Source of the DNA: Paramacrobiotus metropolitanus
Lineage: Eukaryota > Tardigrada > Eutardigrada > Parachela > Macrobiotidae
Assembly (NCBI RefSeq): GCF_019649055.1
Contig: NW_026570234.1
Location: forward strand, 310,001 to 374,000
Direction: 5' to 3'
Length of the DNA: 64,000 bases
Position numbers and translations under genes: made by a program. Shown piece by piece: positions 11,456-23,276 of this stretch. The notes beneath the pieces were generated by a model that ran no database searches, had not been told where the DNA came from, and saw only the letters and a list, made by a program, of their open reading frames with translations. Numbering within the stretch: the stretch's first letter is position 1; each line of letters starts with the position of its first letter.

Positions 11456-12508
11456 CTAGCCCACCCTTGGCGGCTCAATAATTTCATTAATTTGTTTTTG
11501 TATTGTGGCTTCTTGTTCTAGCAGCCTTTCCAGCTCTTGTCGTTTCCTAAAACCACCACAAAAAGTTTCAGCAAAATACAGTAATGTTACAATTCACCAG
11601 TAAAATATTTGCGCACATCTCGTAGTCGCCCTTGATTTTTTTGATTGATGCTTCGATGCGTTTCCTTTCAGGAGAAAGACCCTCTTCCAGTGCTGATAAC
11701 AATTGTTTTGCAGAAAATACCTGTTAAAAAATCAAAATCATTCACACTTGTACGATATTCTTACTAGCAAGTGAAATCGAAACACTACCCAACTACTATA
11801 AAATCATCAAAGACACAATCATAACATCATTCCCGTAATAATTACTGTAATGCGCATAATATGCTGTATTGTAAGTATATACACCAACAGCTCTACGGTA
11901 TGTCATGTGGTAACCCTACAACGTGCTTACACTGAACGTGACGCGGTACTGACCCAAGGTTAGGTAAATCAATTTACAAGAGTTATTATTTATTAATATT
12001 TCTTCTGTTTACAGAGTGTATACTGCGACAATTCTTACGTTATTTCGTTGTTTCTCCACCGTTTCGACGGATTCCTTCGCCATTTCAATGATATCATTGG
12101 ATCGACTCAGCAACTCCCGAATTCCTTCACCAAAGAGTTGTCATAAATTTACGAAGATGCTCAATGAAAAACGATTACAATGTAATAATGAAATAATATG
12201 GAAACCATGCCAACACCATAATTTGCAGCATAAATTGCGAGCGCAACCGTAACGGAATATTTTCAGACATGCCGGCAGACGGCAAGCAATAAATTAGCTG
12301 GCCAAAATGTAAATTGTGAACAGACATCATCGATTAAGATAAATTATGCCTTTTTATTGTTTTTACCGTCAATATATTGCTGCGATCGTTCCACAACATT
12401 TTTGGAGTCCGAGGAAATGTTTGAGCTGACAAGCGCAATCTCCAGAGATGAGTTAAAATGCAGGCCGAATTTAACAGTGTTATCGGCTTCCTCGCTTAAA
12501 CCATTCAT
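11456..12508 (-). CDS. 140-aa coiled-coil protein, unrecognised
   Basis: Four exons (minus): 12508-12367, 12124-12039, 11720-11617, 11546-11456. All phases match and the total is 140 codons plus TAG, so I believe the model although I do not recognise the family. The N-terminus starts MNGLSEEADN. The remainder is almost entirely helical and charged: VVERSQQYI, NDIIEMAKESVETVEKQ, PERKRIEASIKKIKGDYEM, KRQELERLLEQEATIQKQI. It ends IIEPPRVG. There is no signal peptide or membrane segment. Size and helical make-up recall small subunits of kinetochore, BLOC-type or tethering complexes, but no specific match can be defended. The exon-2 acceptor (GGTGAAG) has a poor pyrimidine tract. It is convergent with beta-glucuronidase. 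Confidence 0.65.
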
Positions 12509-13458
12509 TTTGAATAGCAAAACGGGATTTGATTAACGAGTGAAGAGTTTGTAGAGATTGTAATTTGTATCTGTAGAGATAACTTCAGATTTTGTCGGTT
12601 AGTCATTAATATTTTTATTTCTGTACTCTGTAGTTACACGGAAATATGCTTCCCTTTTCCAATAAGGAGACTTTTAACGTACGTTGTTGCTTTCTTGATC
12701 GATATAACGGTCACGTCAGGTACTTACTTACAAACTTAGCATCTGATGGCTAACCTGTAAGTACAGTACACAATATAACATATTGAGTATTACAACCAGA
12801 AATCGCGGAGCCGATCGATAATATTGAATATTTGTACGGTTCCCTATATATCTGTACATAGAGTGAGTAGGTATATATTTTAATTTTCACGGTTTTACTT
12901 TTCACACATAGTCTACGATTCCCACTTCCGCAGCTCCGCCAATCTGTTCCAATTATTCCAGCATTCTCGTTTTTTGCAGGATTTGACAACTTCACAAAAT
13001 CAACCATTAAGTGCAGCAATCTAATGGCGCTGCAGCGAAAACTTTCCGATGTCATTGTCTCCTGCTTTTTCGCCTGTAATAGCTTACTCGTAGTTTATTT
13101 TTGCGTTTCAACGTGCGGCGGTGAAATTGACCAACAGTAATAAGCTGTGGCATCACGTAGTGTCAAATCGCGCAGTTTAATGACAAATCAATGCAACTCA
13201 AAACCAATTTCCAAGTGCAGGTTTTTAAACATAAAAACTTGTATTATATTTTATTTATTTCGTCAGTCCATACAAAAAAACAGAAGATGGAAACTGCAGC
13301 GTACGACACTGTCACCATTTATTACCAACTGTTACACATCACATACATCCACAGTTGATCCACTGCGATCCAGGAACTCCACACACTTCGGCAGTGCATC
13401 AATCGAAGACAAGATCCGTTCATCAATCGAAGACAAGATCAGTATGCACCGTTCCCGT
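12509..13458. other. Intergenic, with a short tandem duplication
   Basis: No recognised gene between the coiled-coil gene and the UROS stop codon. CATCAATCGAAGACAAGATC occurs twice head to tail around 13397-13440. Confidence 0.4.
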
Positions 13459-14640
13459 CTATTTTGGTCGGCAGGCGGCTAAGGCCTTGACCGCGCTCTG
13501 CGGCTCCGGCTTCTCGGCCACAGCGTCCACTGCATATCCTAGAGTGCGCATCGCTTCCGCAGTTGTCGGACCAATGGCCGCATACTACGAACATCAGAGA
13601 TGAGTTTTTTTCTAACAGTATGCGAAATCAGTATCGACTGTCCAAAACTAACCTTAGTTTGCTTGAAGGCCAGCGACTCCTGTCGCAAAATTTCATCCAT
13701 AAACTGGATTCCTGATGGACTGAAGAACAATACTGCATCCGGAAATCCCTACATCATAGCCAAAATTGGGTAACATACTTGTATTTTACTTTAAGATGTT
13801 TCGATTAAGATTTTTGTTGCTCCTGTTTTCACAACAGCGCTCTCAAAGTATCGTTAATATGCGTACGTACACGACCCAATAAATACTATGTGTTCGATAG
13901 ATTTTGCACGTTTTCAGACATTTGCTTCTGCTTTCCTGTGCAACTAATTGTGAGCATATGCACATTACAGACATTTTAACCTGTGATTGCAGCGCTTGCT
14001 GGACTAGCGATACGAGCTGCGGATGAGCGGATGTTTCATAGGACTCAATATATTCCACAAATATTCCTAAAACAATTAATATTACAGGTGGCCACATAAA
14101 ACAGTAGAATTTTAATACAATTTAGCGCCACCTTTTTCATCCAGAATATTTCTCAAAGATTCCAATCGAAGGTTGCCACAAGGAAACAAAAGACGTTCAG
14201 TATGTTGCTCCTTTCTGCCAGCTATTATTTCACCTAAAGCTTTTTCACTGCCGGCTTCGGTTTCGGTAGGAACTAATCCAAGTGCTCCTAATGCAAAACT
14301 GCCTGGTCACTTCACAATTCCTACTCGTAGGAAAAAAGGTCTTGACTGAGCACTTACTCGCGACTGCGGCAGTGCCTTCGCCGATGGCATAAACGGATTT
14401 CGTATTCCAGGCTGGACAGTGCGTATCCTTCCAAGCGTTTTCGTTGCCTTTTGCTGCCAATGCTAGAGCTTCCACTCCGCGTGGACTGGTTAATATTAAT
14501 CCGGAATACTGTTCCGGTCTGAAAAGGGCATTTTGCAATTCCGGCACGCCCAAATATTGGAAGTTTATCACGGGAATCTGAACTACGTTCCACCCGGCCT
14601 CTTTCAAAGCCTGTTCAACAAAGACCACGAAAATTAACAT
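13459..14640 (-). CDS. UROS: Uroporphyrinogen-III synthase
   Basis: Minus-strand exons: 14640 (or acceptor at 14610) to 14358, about 14302/14288 to 14132, 14066-13981, 13748-13653 and 13584-13459, all in compatible phase. The enzyme closes hydroxymethylbilane with inversion of ring D to give uroporphyrinogen III, the fourth step of haem synthesis, in the cytosol. Family signatures: LILTSPRGVEAL, KSVYAIGEGTAAVA, LLFPCGNLR, VLFFSPSGIQF and AAIGPTTAEAM. Translation ends ALAACRPK. The extreme N-terminus is uncertain. Either ATG 14640 starts the protein (MLIFVVFVEQ), or a TTTGTTGAACAG acceptor joins ALKEAGW to an upstream exon that I cannot find. Two nearby AG acceptors compete at exon 2. Confidence 0.9.
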
Positions 14641-14944
14641 GCTCTTATTCTCTTCAACCTTTTACATCTCGTGTAATTCAACATTACCACTGCAAATAAT
14701 TAGAGTCTCTTCTGCGTTTTAGACCAAACGAAAGGAAAGTCAACTGGTGCCTATTTTGCTGTAGGCACAGTTTCCACTGGAGGAAGCGGATAAATTAAAT
14801 AAGTTACATAACAGGCTTTATCTGTTATAACTCTCTTGGTTCTATCTGGTCGTATTATAGCATTTAAATCATTACTAACGTAATCCTTCCGTTTGGTTTG
14901 TCTCACACTGTACGAGTACTCGGGATTAAAGAGACTGTTTCCAA

Positions 14945-16813
14945 TTAGCCATAGGCCGTCTTTATAGCTAACTGTAACTGTTAAAGAATATATGGGACGC
15001 TTTACCTGCTCGTACGCATCCCCATGGCCAACAGAACTGATAGCTTTGAACATAAATAAGACGGGCAAGGTCTTCCTAAATACAAAAAATGCAAAACATG
15101 CAAGACAACTAGCAGTGTCAATGCAAGTGCACTTTTACAGTGACACTTACGGCTGGGTTTCGTCGTCCAAATACAGTCTGTGTTCTCGAATATAATCCAC
15201 AACCGACATGGTCACCAACATGCCGATGCAGCGCCCTTCTTGAACCGCATTCCTTCAAATTAAAAGATAGCTAACTACCAAAATCCAACTATAACCCATA
15301 AAAACTCAACTAACCGAATCGATGTCGACGATACGTTGTTCTCAAACCATTCCGGCACAATTATGACACTATCCTGCAACAAATGTTCCGGTACAGATTG
15401 AAGGCGACAGAAAACAATAACAAGGACACAGTATTGAGTAACCACGCAATAACATGCCGTTATCAAAAACAGATTTCAAATCAAACTGCAAAATTCAATG
15501 GAAGTAAGACGAAGTACGCATATCCGTATTTTGAAGTTTAAAACTATATACATATGAGGAAACAAGCAAATTGCAATCATCCATACTAAGAGTACTGTAC
15601 AATAACCGCACACACAATACGCCTGTGAAATAAAAAAAGTTACTTCAATATTATGAACGTAAGTCGAATTCTTGTTGTATAACTTAAATCATCAATTTTT
15701 AAATTTAATTTTACAAATTTTCAAATCTACGTAAAAAGAACTGTATTCAGTTATGGAAACGACGCTATTAACAATGGCGCTGTCGAGCTCGTCCACCCGC
15801 GAATTAGCGGATGGTGAATTATTAGGAAATAAATCTAGAAATAAAACAGTAATTACTCACGCGAGCTTTCGATAAGCGGGGAGAGCAGCGAATGACATCC
15901 TCGACTGCACTTCCGGCCCGGGTGACGCACACCACGCCGTGGTTATTCAGAATAGTATCCACCTGAAACACACAAAGAATTAAAAATAAACCTACCATAA
16001 ACATCTCTGAAGCCTAAATGCTACAATCGGTCTGTGGTTGCATACTGACTTGCGATTCACTCCATAATCCGGGCACGGAAAACGACTGCAGCACATCGCT
16101 GCCACATAGTAGCATCACTTGGATGTCTTGCTTCTCACTGCCACCTGCGAGTTCGGGAAACCATTCTTCTGGCTGACTATTCACCATCTGCCGATGGTAT
16201 TCTAATGATTCCAGGGTCCGCTGCCAGTCCACCTGCTTGGTTTCCCATTCGGACAACCTACCGTGTGCGATATTGCGAGATTAATTAGAACTACCAAAGA
16301 AACACACGCAAAATCGCATCATGGAACTGACTTGATCCAAGGCACTTTGTAGTCATTCAGGGAAATTTTCACCATGTTCACACGGTGTTCGGCGGACACC
16401 AGACCCTGTTGTATACAATTTTTAATGTATGGTCGGTAATAAGGATAACAGAACTGGCATTAATCATTTACTTTCTTGCGATATGCATCGTGGACAGGGG
16501 ATACTAATCCGCCGAGAACTTGCCATTGGAGTTTGTTATACAGGTACTCTTTAGCCAAAACTGCAAGCGAAATTTACTATCAATTCACTCGTTCAAAATT
16601 TATGGTCGAATTTGCAAGTAAATCCACGGAAAAATCCCTACGGATTAGCTGCGTAATCCCAGAATTAACGCTTCCGGTCCACTAACGCCGTAAGCAGTAT
16701 CAAAGCAGCAAACCTGCACCCGCTATCGTGTAGCGTTACCTACCAAACATACGAATGTGCATAAACGTGATGGGGTTAAAACTTCCAACACATAACAATA
16801 CCACTTTCTTCAT
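14945..16813 (-). CDS. NMNAT: Nicotinamide mononucleotide adenylyltransferase
   Basis: Exons (minus): 16813-16744, 16560-16472, 16405-16332, 16257-16050, 15962-15861, 15373-15315, 15252-15151, 15036-15006, then a tiny last exon ending at TAA 14945 (acceptor ambiguous). The enzyme condenses NMN and ATP to NAD. The adenylyltransferase signature GSFNPITFMHIRMF is in exon 1. Also seen are GGLVSPVHDAYRKK, VMLLCGSDVLQSFSVPGLW, VVCVTRAGS and the ISSTxxR-type motif VSSTSIR. Tail positions differ from the usual RALxxGxSIRYLVPD (here NAVQEGRCIGMLVTMSV), so the C-terminal helix is diverged. Two donors are GTCAGT. Which animal paralogue (NMNAT1/2/3) it represents cannot be settled, but the length is nearest to NMNAT1/3. 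Confidence 0.9.
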
Positions 16814-17864
16814 TTTTGAAGAAGTTGCACGCAGTCAAGCGTGTAACTAAATTAAGGAATCAAACTAACGTTTAATCGATAAATTCAAACTAAATAAAAT
16901 GGACAAAAATTACTGAGCTGTAAAAATCGATGGTTAAGCTCTATTTTTGCTTGTAGACTTGCAAGTTAATACAGCATTGTTTTCGTTAGGGTATTTCGGT
17001 GCGTTGCCGAACGAGCGATCAGCACAGGGTGAGTGAGACAGATTTAACTATATCCGGTTGAATCCAGGCTGTCAAATGTTGCTTTTCGCGATTTATGAAC
17101 TGAAAATCTTACTGAAAGTGAAGTTAGTTATTGAATATTTGATATAAAAAGACTGAGGAGGAAATTTATAAACCTGAATCAGCTATCCAGAAAAGAGGAG
17201 TAAGCAAAGAACGGCTATAAAAGTATCCACGAAGACCATTAACTGTGTGGTGATCAATAATGTCAAACCGGTAAAAATAACCAACACCCTAAAAATCCTC
17301 TTTTGCTCGCTACGCCACGGTAAGCAGTAAGCACCCCTTGAGGGATTTGCAAGCGTCGGGTCTTGCTTGCTACAAAGTACAAATAACAAACGAATCAAAA
17401 CATGTTCCAGTTCCCTGGATAAGGCTGAGGTCGAAAGTTCTTGGTTTTTAAATTTTACTTTACAGTTTTACTTTTAGAGTGTACAGATCCTTTACTTTTC
17501 AGTTTTCATTTTGTTTGGCTTACACCTATGAGTAATAATCCATAGTACTGTGGAGATTTTTAGTTACTTAGTATTTTGTAGTACTAGTATTCTTACTCAT
17601 AATGTTTCGCAATCGATTTTGGAATATTATTGAAATTTCTCAACTTTGCGAGCGCTCAGGAGTTGTGTCGAAATAACGATGTGAGCCGAATGCAGAAGTA
17701 TTGAAGTAGACACATTAATTAATTTTAATTTTCTCGTTTTCTGGTTGATTTTATTCACGGCAAACCTTAACGAGAAAGCCTAGACGGAATTTGGACACTC
17801 AGGAGTAGCGGTATTGTTAACTACCAGACTGATTGGTCCACGCGTGGCGCGTGCCAAGAGCAGT
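16814..17864. promoter_or_regulatory. Divergent promoter region NMNAT / ING
   Basis: About 1.05 kb separate two genes facing away from each other. Nothing coding was seen. It probably contains both promoters. Confidence 0.35.
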
Positions 17865-19871
17865 ATGTCGTCAAGATACGATCGAAGGAAGCAGCGCAGT
17901 CCATCTAGTAAGTTTTGCGGTGGTGAACTGTTGATCTCACACCGAACTCACACCGAACGGTAGCTCTTGTCGCCATTACTGACTAGTATGGTGATGCGGG
18001 TGTGATTGCTTAGGTGAGCGCATAACGCGCGAGTCTGACAAGCGTAAGAAGAACGTGAGCAGTCCCGCAAGAGATAAAGTGGGTTCCCGCATATATGAGA
18101 TCGGCGACCCCACACCCAGCACTAGTCGCGATGCGATTCCCTCCACATCTGGCTCATACGGGTCCAGTAGTCGCAGCCGAACGAGTGGTGGTGCCACTAC
18201 GCCAAAGCAAGATAGCGCACATCAGATGGTTAAAAATGAAGCCACCGGGCAGCCGAGAAATAGGTTAACGCGGCAGATCTTCGAACAAATCCCCTTTCTG
18301 GAGAGTGATCCTCTGAAAGCTCTGGAAATGCTCAAGAAAATGGTACAAGAATCAGGTAGGATTGCGGAATGTATGGTTGTGTGGAAGCTGATCGTGTTGA
18401 GTAGATCAACAAAATTTTAGTGTGTTACTACCTACAAAACGAGTACAGTACAGTATTGCGCAATTCCGGGATTGCACTCTGAACTTATGAGCATTTTGCA
18501 CTGTAATTGCGATGCTTTAATTTGGTGTTATGGTTTTTCACACGTGTGTCATGTATGCAACGCTTGCTTTTGGTAATCACGGTTCTCTTGTGATTTGCAG
18601 GGTTGGAAACATTGTATGCTAATGTAAACGAAAACACAAGCCGTGCTCGCGACTTCAGTGACAGGATTGCGGGTACGGATCAACATGAAATAGCGCTTTT
18701 TATTTACTGCAGAAAGCATTGCATCGACGGGATGTGTAAAAATATTTTAATATATTAGAAAATCTGTTTTCTGGTCTCATGGGGGTGATTAGTTTTTTGA
18801 TTATATTATTACTACTGTTATCAAAAAACTTGCCGACAGAAGCACCCTGATCAGGATGAAACTTGCTACTCCTCTATGTAATTTATTGTTTATTTTGTTT
18901 TCATAGAGTTGAAGAGGAATGTGGACAGTATTTTGAAATTCATGATGAGCGGGAAAGCTTCCGAACAGGAAAAGTTGGAGAAATACCGTGAAATGAAAAC
19001 AATTTGGGCCAAAATCCATGGATTAAACGAAGCTAAAGTTAAACTCACGCAGAACGCATATGATATGGTACGGGGTGCGCGTTCCGTTGTGCGAAGAACA
19101 GTAATATGCAATTATGCATGTGTGGTGATAAATCTTTCAGGTTGATCGGGTAATACGCCGCCTAGACAAAGAACTGGAAGCTATAGTCAGTGAGATTGGG
19201 TCGGGGAAGTCTTCGTCAGCAGAGAAAAATCAACGTAAGCTTACTTGTTAGCACTAATCTTATATTTTTCTCGGAAACAGTTCAGACGCAATGAATGTTT
19301 GTTGTAACCGATGAGAAAATTGCGCAGTATTGGTGTCCAACAGCTGTGTCAAATGTTTTTAATAGATATTTTATATACTCTACGAACTGCTACCTCTAAA
19401 GGCTTGGTTACCGGAATACTTACCTGTAGGTGACAAAGGCGCACTGGACGAGGGTCCTGGTCGAGCACGGGTGCGTGGAGCTGATCCGTTCGATATGCCT
19501 GTCGATCCCAACGAGCCTACCTATTGCGAGTGTAAACAGATCAGCTTTGGTGAAATGATTGCTTGTGACAATCAGAGCGTAAGTATTTAATTTGATAGTT
19601 ACGGTGCTTAATTAAAGCATAGCGAAAGGTCAACGGATTTATTGATTTGTGTTTATTCCGTGTTCAGTGCCCGATTGAATGGTTCCATTTCGCTTGTGTT
19701 GGACTGACCAGCAAGCCGAAAGGTAAATGGTTCTGTAAGCGCTGCGTGGCCAGTGGGCAGAATAAAGTGGGAAAGAAAAAGAAATCCCGTTTGGGCATCA
19801 TTGAAAAGTATGCGTCAGCCTCAGATAAAAGTGAAGTGGAGCACATTCTCACTGCCTCCGATTCAGATTAG
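17865..19871 (+). CDS. ING-family PHD-finger protein
   Basis: Seven exons in matching phase: 17865-17907, 18014-18355, 18601-18672, 18907-19067, 19141-19234, 19440-19578 and 19668-19871. ING proteins read H3K4me3 and target HAT or HDAC complexes to chromatin. The C-terminal PHD finger shows the Cys4-His-Cys3 set: [37 protein letters not shown]. It is followed by a Lys-rich basic segment ([11 protein letters not shown]). The N-terminal ING helical region is present: [50 protein letters not shown]. Before it lies a Ser/Thr/Pro/Arg-rich leader of about 90 residues not usual in ING1/2, so the exact paralogue is left open; the PHD is closest to the ING1/2 type. Confidence 0.88.
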
Positions 19872-21269
19872 CCATGAAACCTTATACACGTTGGTGCTGG
19901 AGATCTATGTCCGCTGTATTGGTTTTGTCGATCTCTCTTTATTCGAAAGTTTAATCATGACACTTTTTATGCCATCCAATAATGTGCTTTTAGTGGATTA
20001 TGCTTGTTGCTTTTATGGTGTGATCGTCAAGTGCCACTATACTCCTGGACCTTTTTAGTGTGTTCTTTTATCGAACCCTTCTCTTACAAGGGCTTTTTAG
20101 TGTTTGGTTGTTGATGTGTTTTACTGGTTTTTCCTTTCCTCCTTTACCCTTTGAAAATTTTTGTACATCTGTGTTGATGTTTTAGCCTGTTGGACTTTTT
20201 TTCGAATTCCAAATTGCTGTACAATTTCTTGTTTACAAAATAAAGGATTAACCTTGGGATCTTTGCGAGAGCGAAACTTAGTCACAGTGGACGACTCATC
20301 GCCATCCGTCAATGTTTATTGCAGTATAAACTACTCGTGTAACCTGCAGCAAGAATGTATGGATACTACGTAGTATAGACATAATTATGATCCTGCATTG
20401 CAGCCGGTAAAAGCTGCTCTAAGTGATCTTTGATGCACATAGTCTCAAGATTTTTAATTCCGATAGACTTTAGTATTGGCAGTTGCAAAAGAGAAATTAT
20501 CAATTTGAAGATTTCAACGATCAGATAAAGATCGACTTTTTCTCATAAAGATACACTGTAAATTGTAAAGAATTTTTGCACAGTTGCGAAAGCAGTGAAA
20601 ATTAAGTACAGCGCAATAAAGCAAGTATCAAACACAAATACAGGTAGGTAGGTACGTATCTACAACCCTGAGCGGCCACTTGGATTAACAACAATAAGAG
20701 TAGCGTAACATTTCCATAGAAAAGGCAAATCACGAAAACACTGCCGCAGCCATGACGTCACCAGTAAAAAAGGAACAAATAAGAGCTCCACAGACCAAAA
20801 CGGTTGCACATTCGTCGGTCTTAACAGCTCTCCCCCAGACTCCTCCAAACAACAAAAATAAAACCAGCATCTCCAGACCTCAATTTTCGGCTAAGTGAGA
20901 TTACAGGGAAGTTATCCACCGCATGGCGCACTCTTGCGTGCCAGTGGCAGCGCTTCATTTCTTGACCTCTGCGCAAAATTTATACTGCGCCTTGTTGAAA
21001 GGACAAGGCAGGTCTCCGTTGCCACGAACGAATAAAAACGGTAATCTGCTGGATAACGAACCAGTAACAAACATTTTAAATGCTGGAGCAGTGTTGAGAA
21101 TTAGCTAGGATGCAACAAGGATTATGTATGGTGGCGCCCAGGTAATCGTGACGACGGTCGACCTTTTTCCGGATACAGTTTGGCGTCGCGTTGAAGAGGG
21201 CAATATTTTTCTGAAAATTAGAGAACCCAAAAGGTTCAGTAACTTGCTAACATATCTACCATCAAAAAC
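19872..21269. other. 3' UTR / intergenic, with one doubtful open stretch
   Basis: After the ING-like 3' UTR the only coding-like signal is on the plus strand at 20751-21107. A frame starting MTSPVKKEQ runs to an in-frame TGA at 20897 and then continues open for another 69 codons. I see no family match and no intron that would remove the stop, so no gene is called. Confidence 0.35.
20239..20244 (+). terminator. AATAAA polyadenylation signal, ING-like gene
   Basis: Canonical hexamer about 370 bp after the ING-like stop codon, in an otherwise non-coding T-rich stretch. Confidence 0.5.
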
Positions 21270-23276
21270 TCATAAAGAAGAACTTGTTATCTTATTACCG
21301 GCTTCTTCTGGATCTAGCTGCTTCTTTCGGGGACAGTATTCTCCAATATGCCCAGTTACCCCGCAATTATAACATGACACAGGCTTTTGATATAGCGGAA
21401 CTGACTGAGCCGGGAAGTTCGGAGGATGCATCGGCTGCACCATGTAAGGAACATGACTGGGCAAACGCGGGCCATTCGGTCCAGTTATGGAATAAATACG
21501 TGGAAATGCTCCAGTGATGCCTGGTGGTAACGGGTTATTCATATGCACAGGCCACTGCTCGGCGTTGGGAACTGCATGGCGAAGTTCTTCCGGTTCGGTG
21601 GAGTTCCTCTTGCCCACTCCGGCCATATCACTCCGCATGTTTTCGGGGAAGAATCCGGCAACCGGTGCCACCACGTTTGGTCTAATGGGCATACTGTCGC
21701 TGGGCAGGCGTGGAAATTCCGCAGTGGAAGACATCGACTGCTGAGGTGCCAAGCCCTTACCACCATGGATGGCCGACTTCTCGACTTTCGGTGTTTCTGA
21801 ATGACGTTTCTGGAGATCACAATGTTCTACTGAGTTACTTCGGGGAATCACAGATGGCTCAGCCGTTTTCTTCGGAGGATACGTTGGGGAGGATACACTG
21901 CAATCATAAAAATTTCTCCCAACATTCTCATTCATCCGGGCCGGTACGGACGGAGCTTTTGGTCTGTGATTGACCATTCCACCAGGGAGTAAAGGAGACT
22001 GGACTGCAGCAGAAAGCGGCGGAAAATTGGGATTATACATAGCCGGCTTCTGCGGGTTTTTCTCAACTTCGACGAAGGGCGCTGCAGGTGGATGTGGATG
22101 TTCGTAATAGCCATTCGGTAATCTGTCGGCCCTAACCAGGGAACTAAAAGTTGCAACCAATTTTCTTACTGGTGCTTTACAGTCATCAGGTGTTCTTACC
22201 CAGAAGCGGTTATGGTAGGCTGGTGTTCCACAGGGTTAGCATTAGCTGCCGGGATTAGGTCCACTTTAGGCTGTTCTGGCTCTTCCTCTGTCTCCTGCCT
22301 TGCCAGTTCGGCCTGTTCTTCCGCCTCCTGTAATAGCTAATTATTTCGAATCGTAAAATCAAAATCAACAACCATACAAATTGCAAATAAACGAACACAT
22401 TACAACAAGAAGTTCCATCTATACTGAATTGCAGCAAGTATACGAAGAAGTATAAAACCGGGATAATTTCATGATTAGTTCAAATTTTAATAATAAATAT
22501 GGCCTTTGCGTTTAATCGCAAATACCGTATTCATTAAAGACTGTGACGACATATTACGATACAGATCCAGTAACGTCGTGATTCATAATTTCTTTGTGTT
22601 TGGACTATTGGTTTCATTTGTATTAGAAAAAATTTAGAGTATTCGTGCATAAATGATAAACTGTTATGGTTTAGTACTTTCACAGGGAACCTATCTCTTT
22701 TTGATAATAGAAATACAACTTTATAAAAACTTTTTTTCTACAGACCTTCAATGCTTGCAGTTTTTGCGACAGAATTTTGGAGATATTCCAAATAAACAAC
22801 CTATTGTCGAAGCGGAAAGCGGCATGACGTGCGACCATAATCGTGATGAGGATCAACTCCCGCAGCAGCTTCTGACTGTCCCCGTTGAAATTCCACGTTC
22901 CCAGTTCGGCGCGCTGTAGCACCCCAAAGAAGATATCGGCACAATAGAAATTCAGGGGGTGCAACGCCGACAAATCCACAATAAACTGGCGCCGCAACCC
23001 ATCGTTCGCCATCACGTTGCGCGGATCGTAGTTCTCATAGAAATGCGACAAGCGTACAAAATTATTGGCCTGATTCAGTGAGTTGGTGTACAGGGATTCA
23101 TCCCGCTTGAGAAACCCGTCAATAACGCCGTGAATGTAGCGCAGCTCCGTGGGGAATAGACTGTGCATCAGCAGATAGACGAAATCAATGCGCTCAAATG
23201 TCTCTAGACCGCGAGCCCAGGCCAACACCTTGGCGGATGTGTACTCGCTGGTACTGGAGGACGCTCTCGACGACAT
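21270..23276 (-). CDS. Zinc-knuckle protein, ZCCHC2/ZCCHC14-like
   Basis: Three exons (minus): 23276-22746, 22335 (after TATTACAG) to about 22194, and 22164-21270, with phases 0 and 2. About 520 residues. The N-terminal half (AWARGLETFERIDFVYLLMHSLFPTELR and onward) resembles the helical N-domain of ZCCHC2/ZCCHC14, proteins linked to mRNA tail control with TENT4 poly(A) polymerases. A short Glu-rich linker follows, then a long low-complexity Pro/Ser/Asn tail. The C-terminus carries one CCHC knuckle: CYNCGVTGHIGEYC. No PX or SAM domain is evident, so it would be a shortened family member. The last acceptor (AGTAAG) is weak. The gene lies head to head with the RPRD2-like gene. Confidence 0.7.

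Noticed and set aside
12750-13055. 101-aa minus-strand open frame upstream of the coiled-coil gene
   Set aside because: No family resemblance, no supporting splice sites, and composition like surrounding non-coding DNA.
21514-21973. Several plus-strand open frames opposite the ZCCHC-like tail
   Set aside because: They are shadows of the long minus-strand Pro/Ser-rich exon that ends in the CCHC knuckle.
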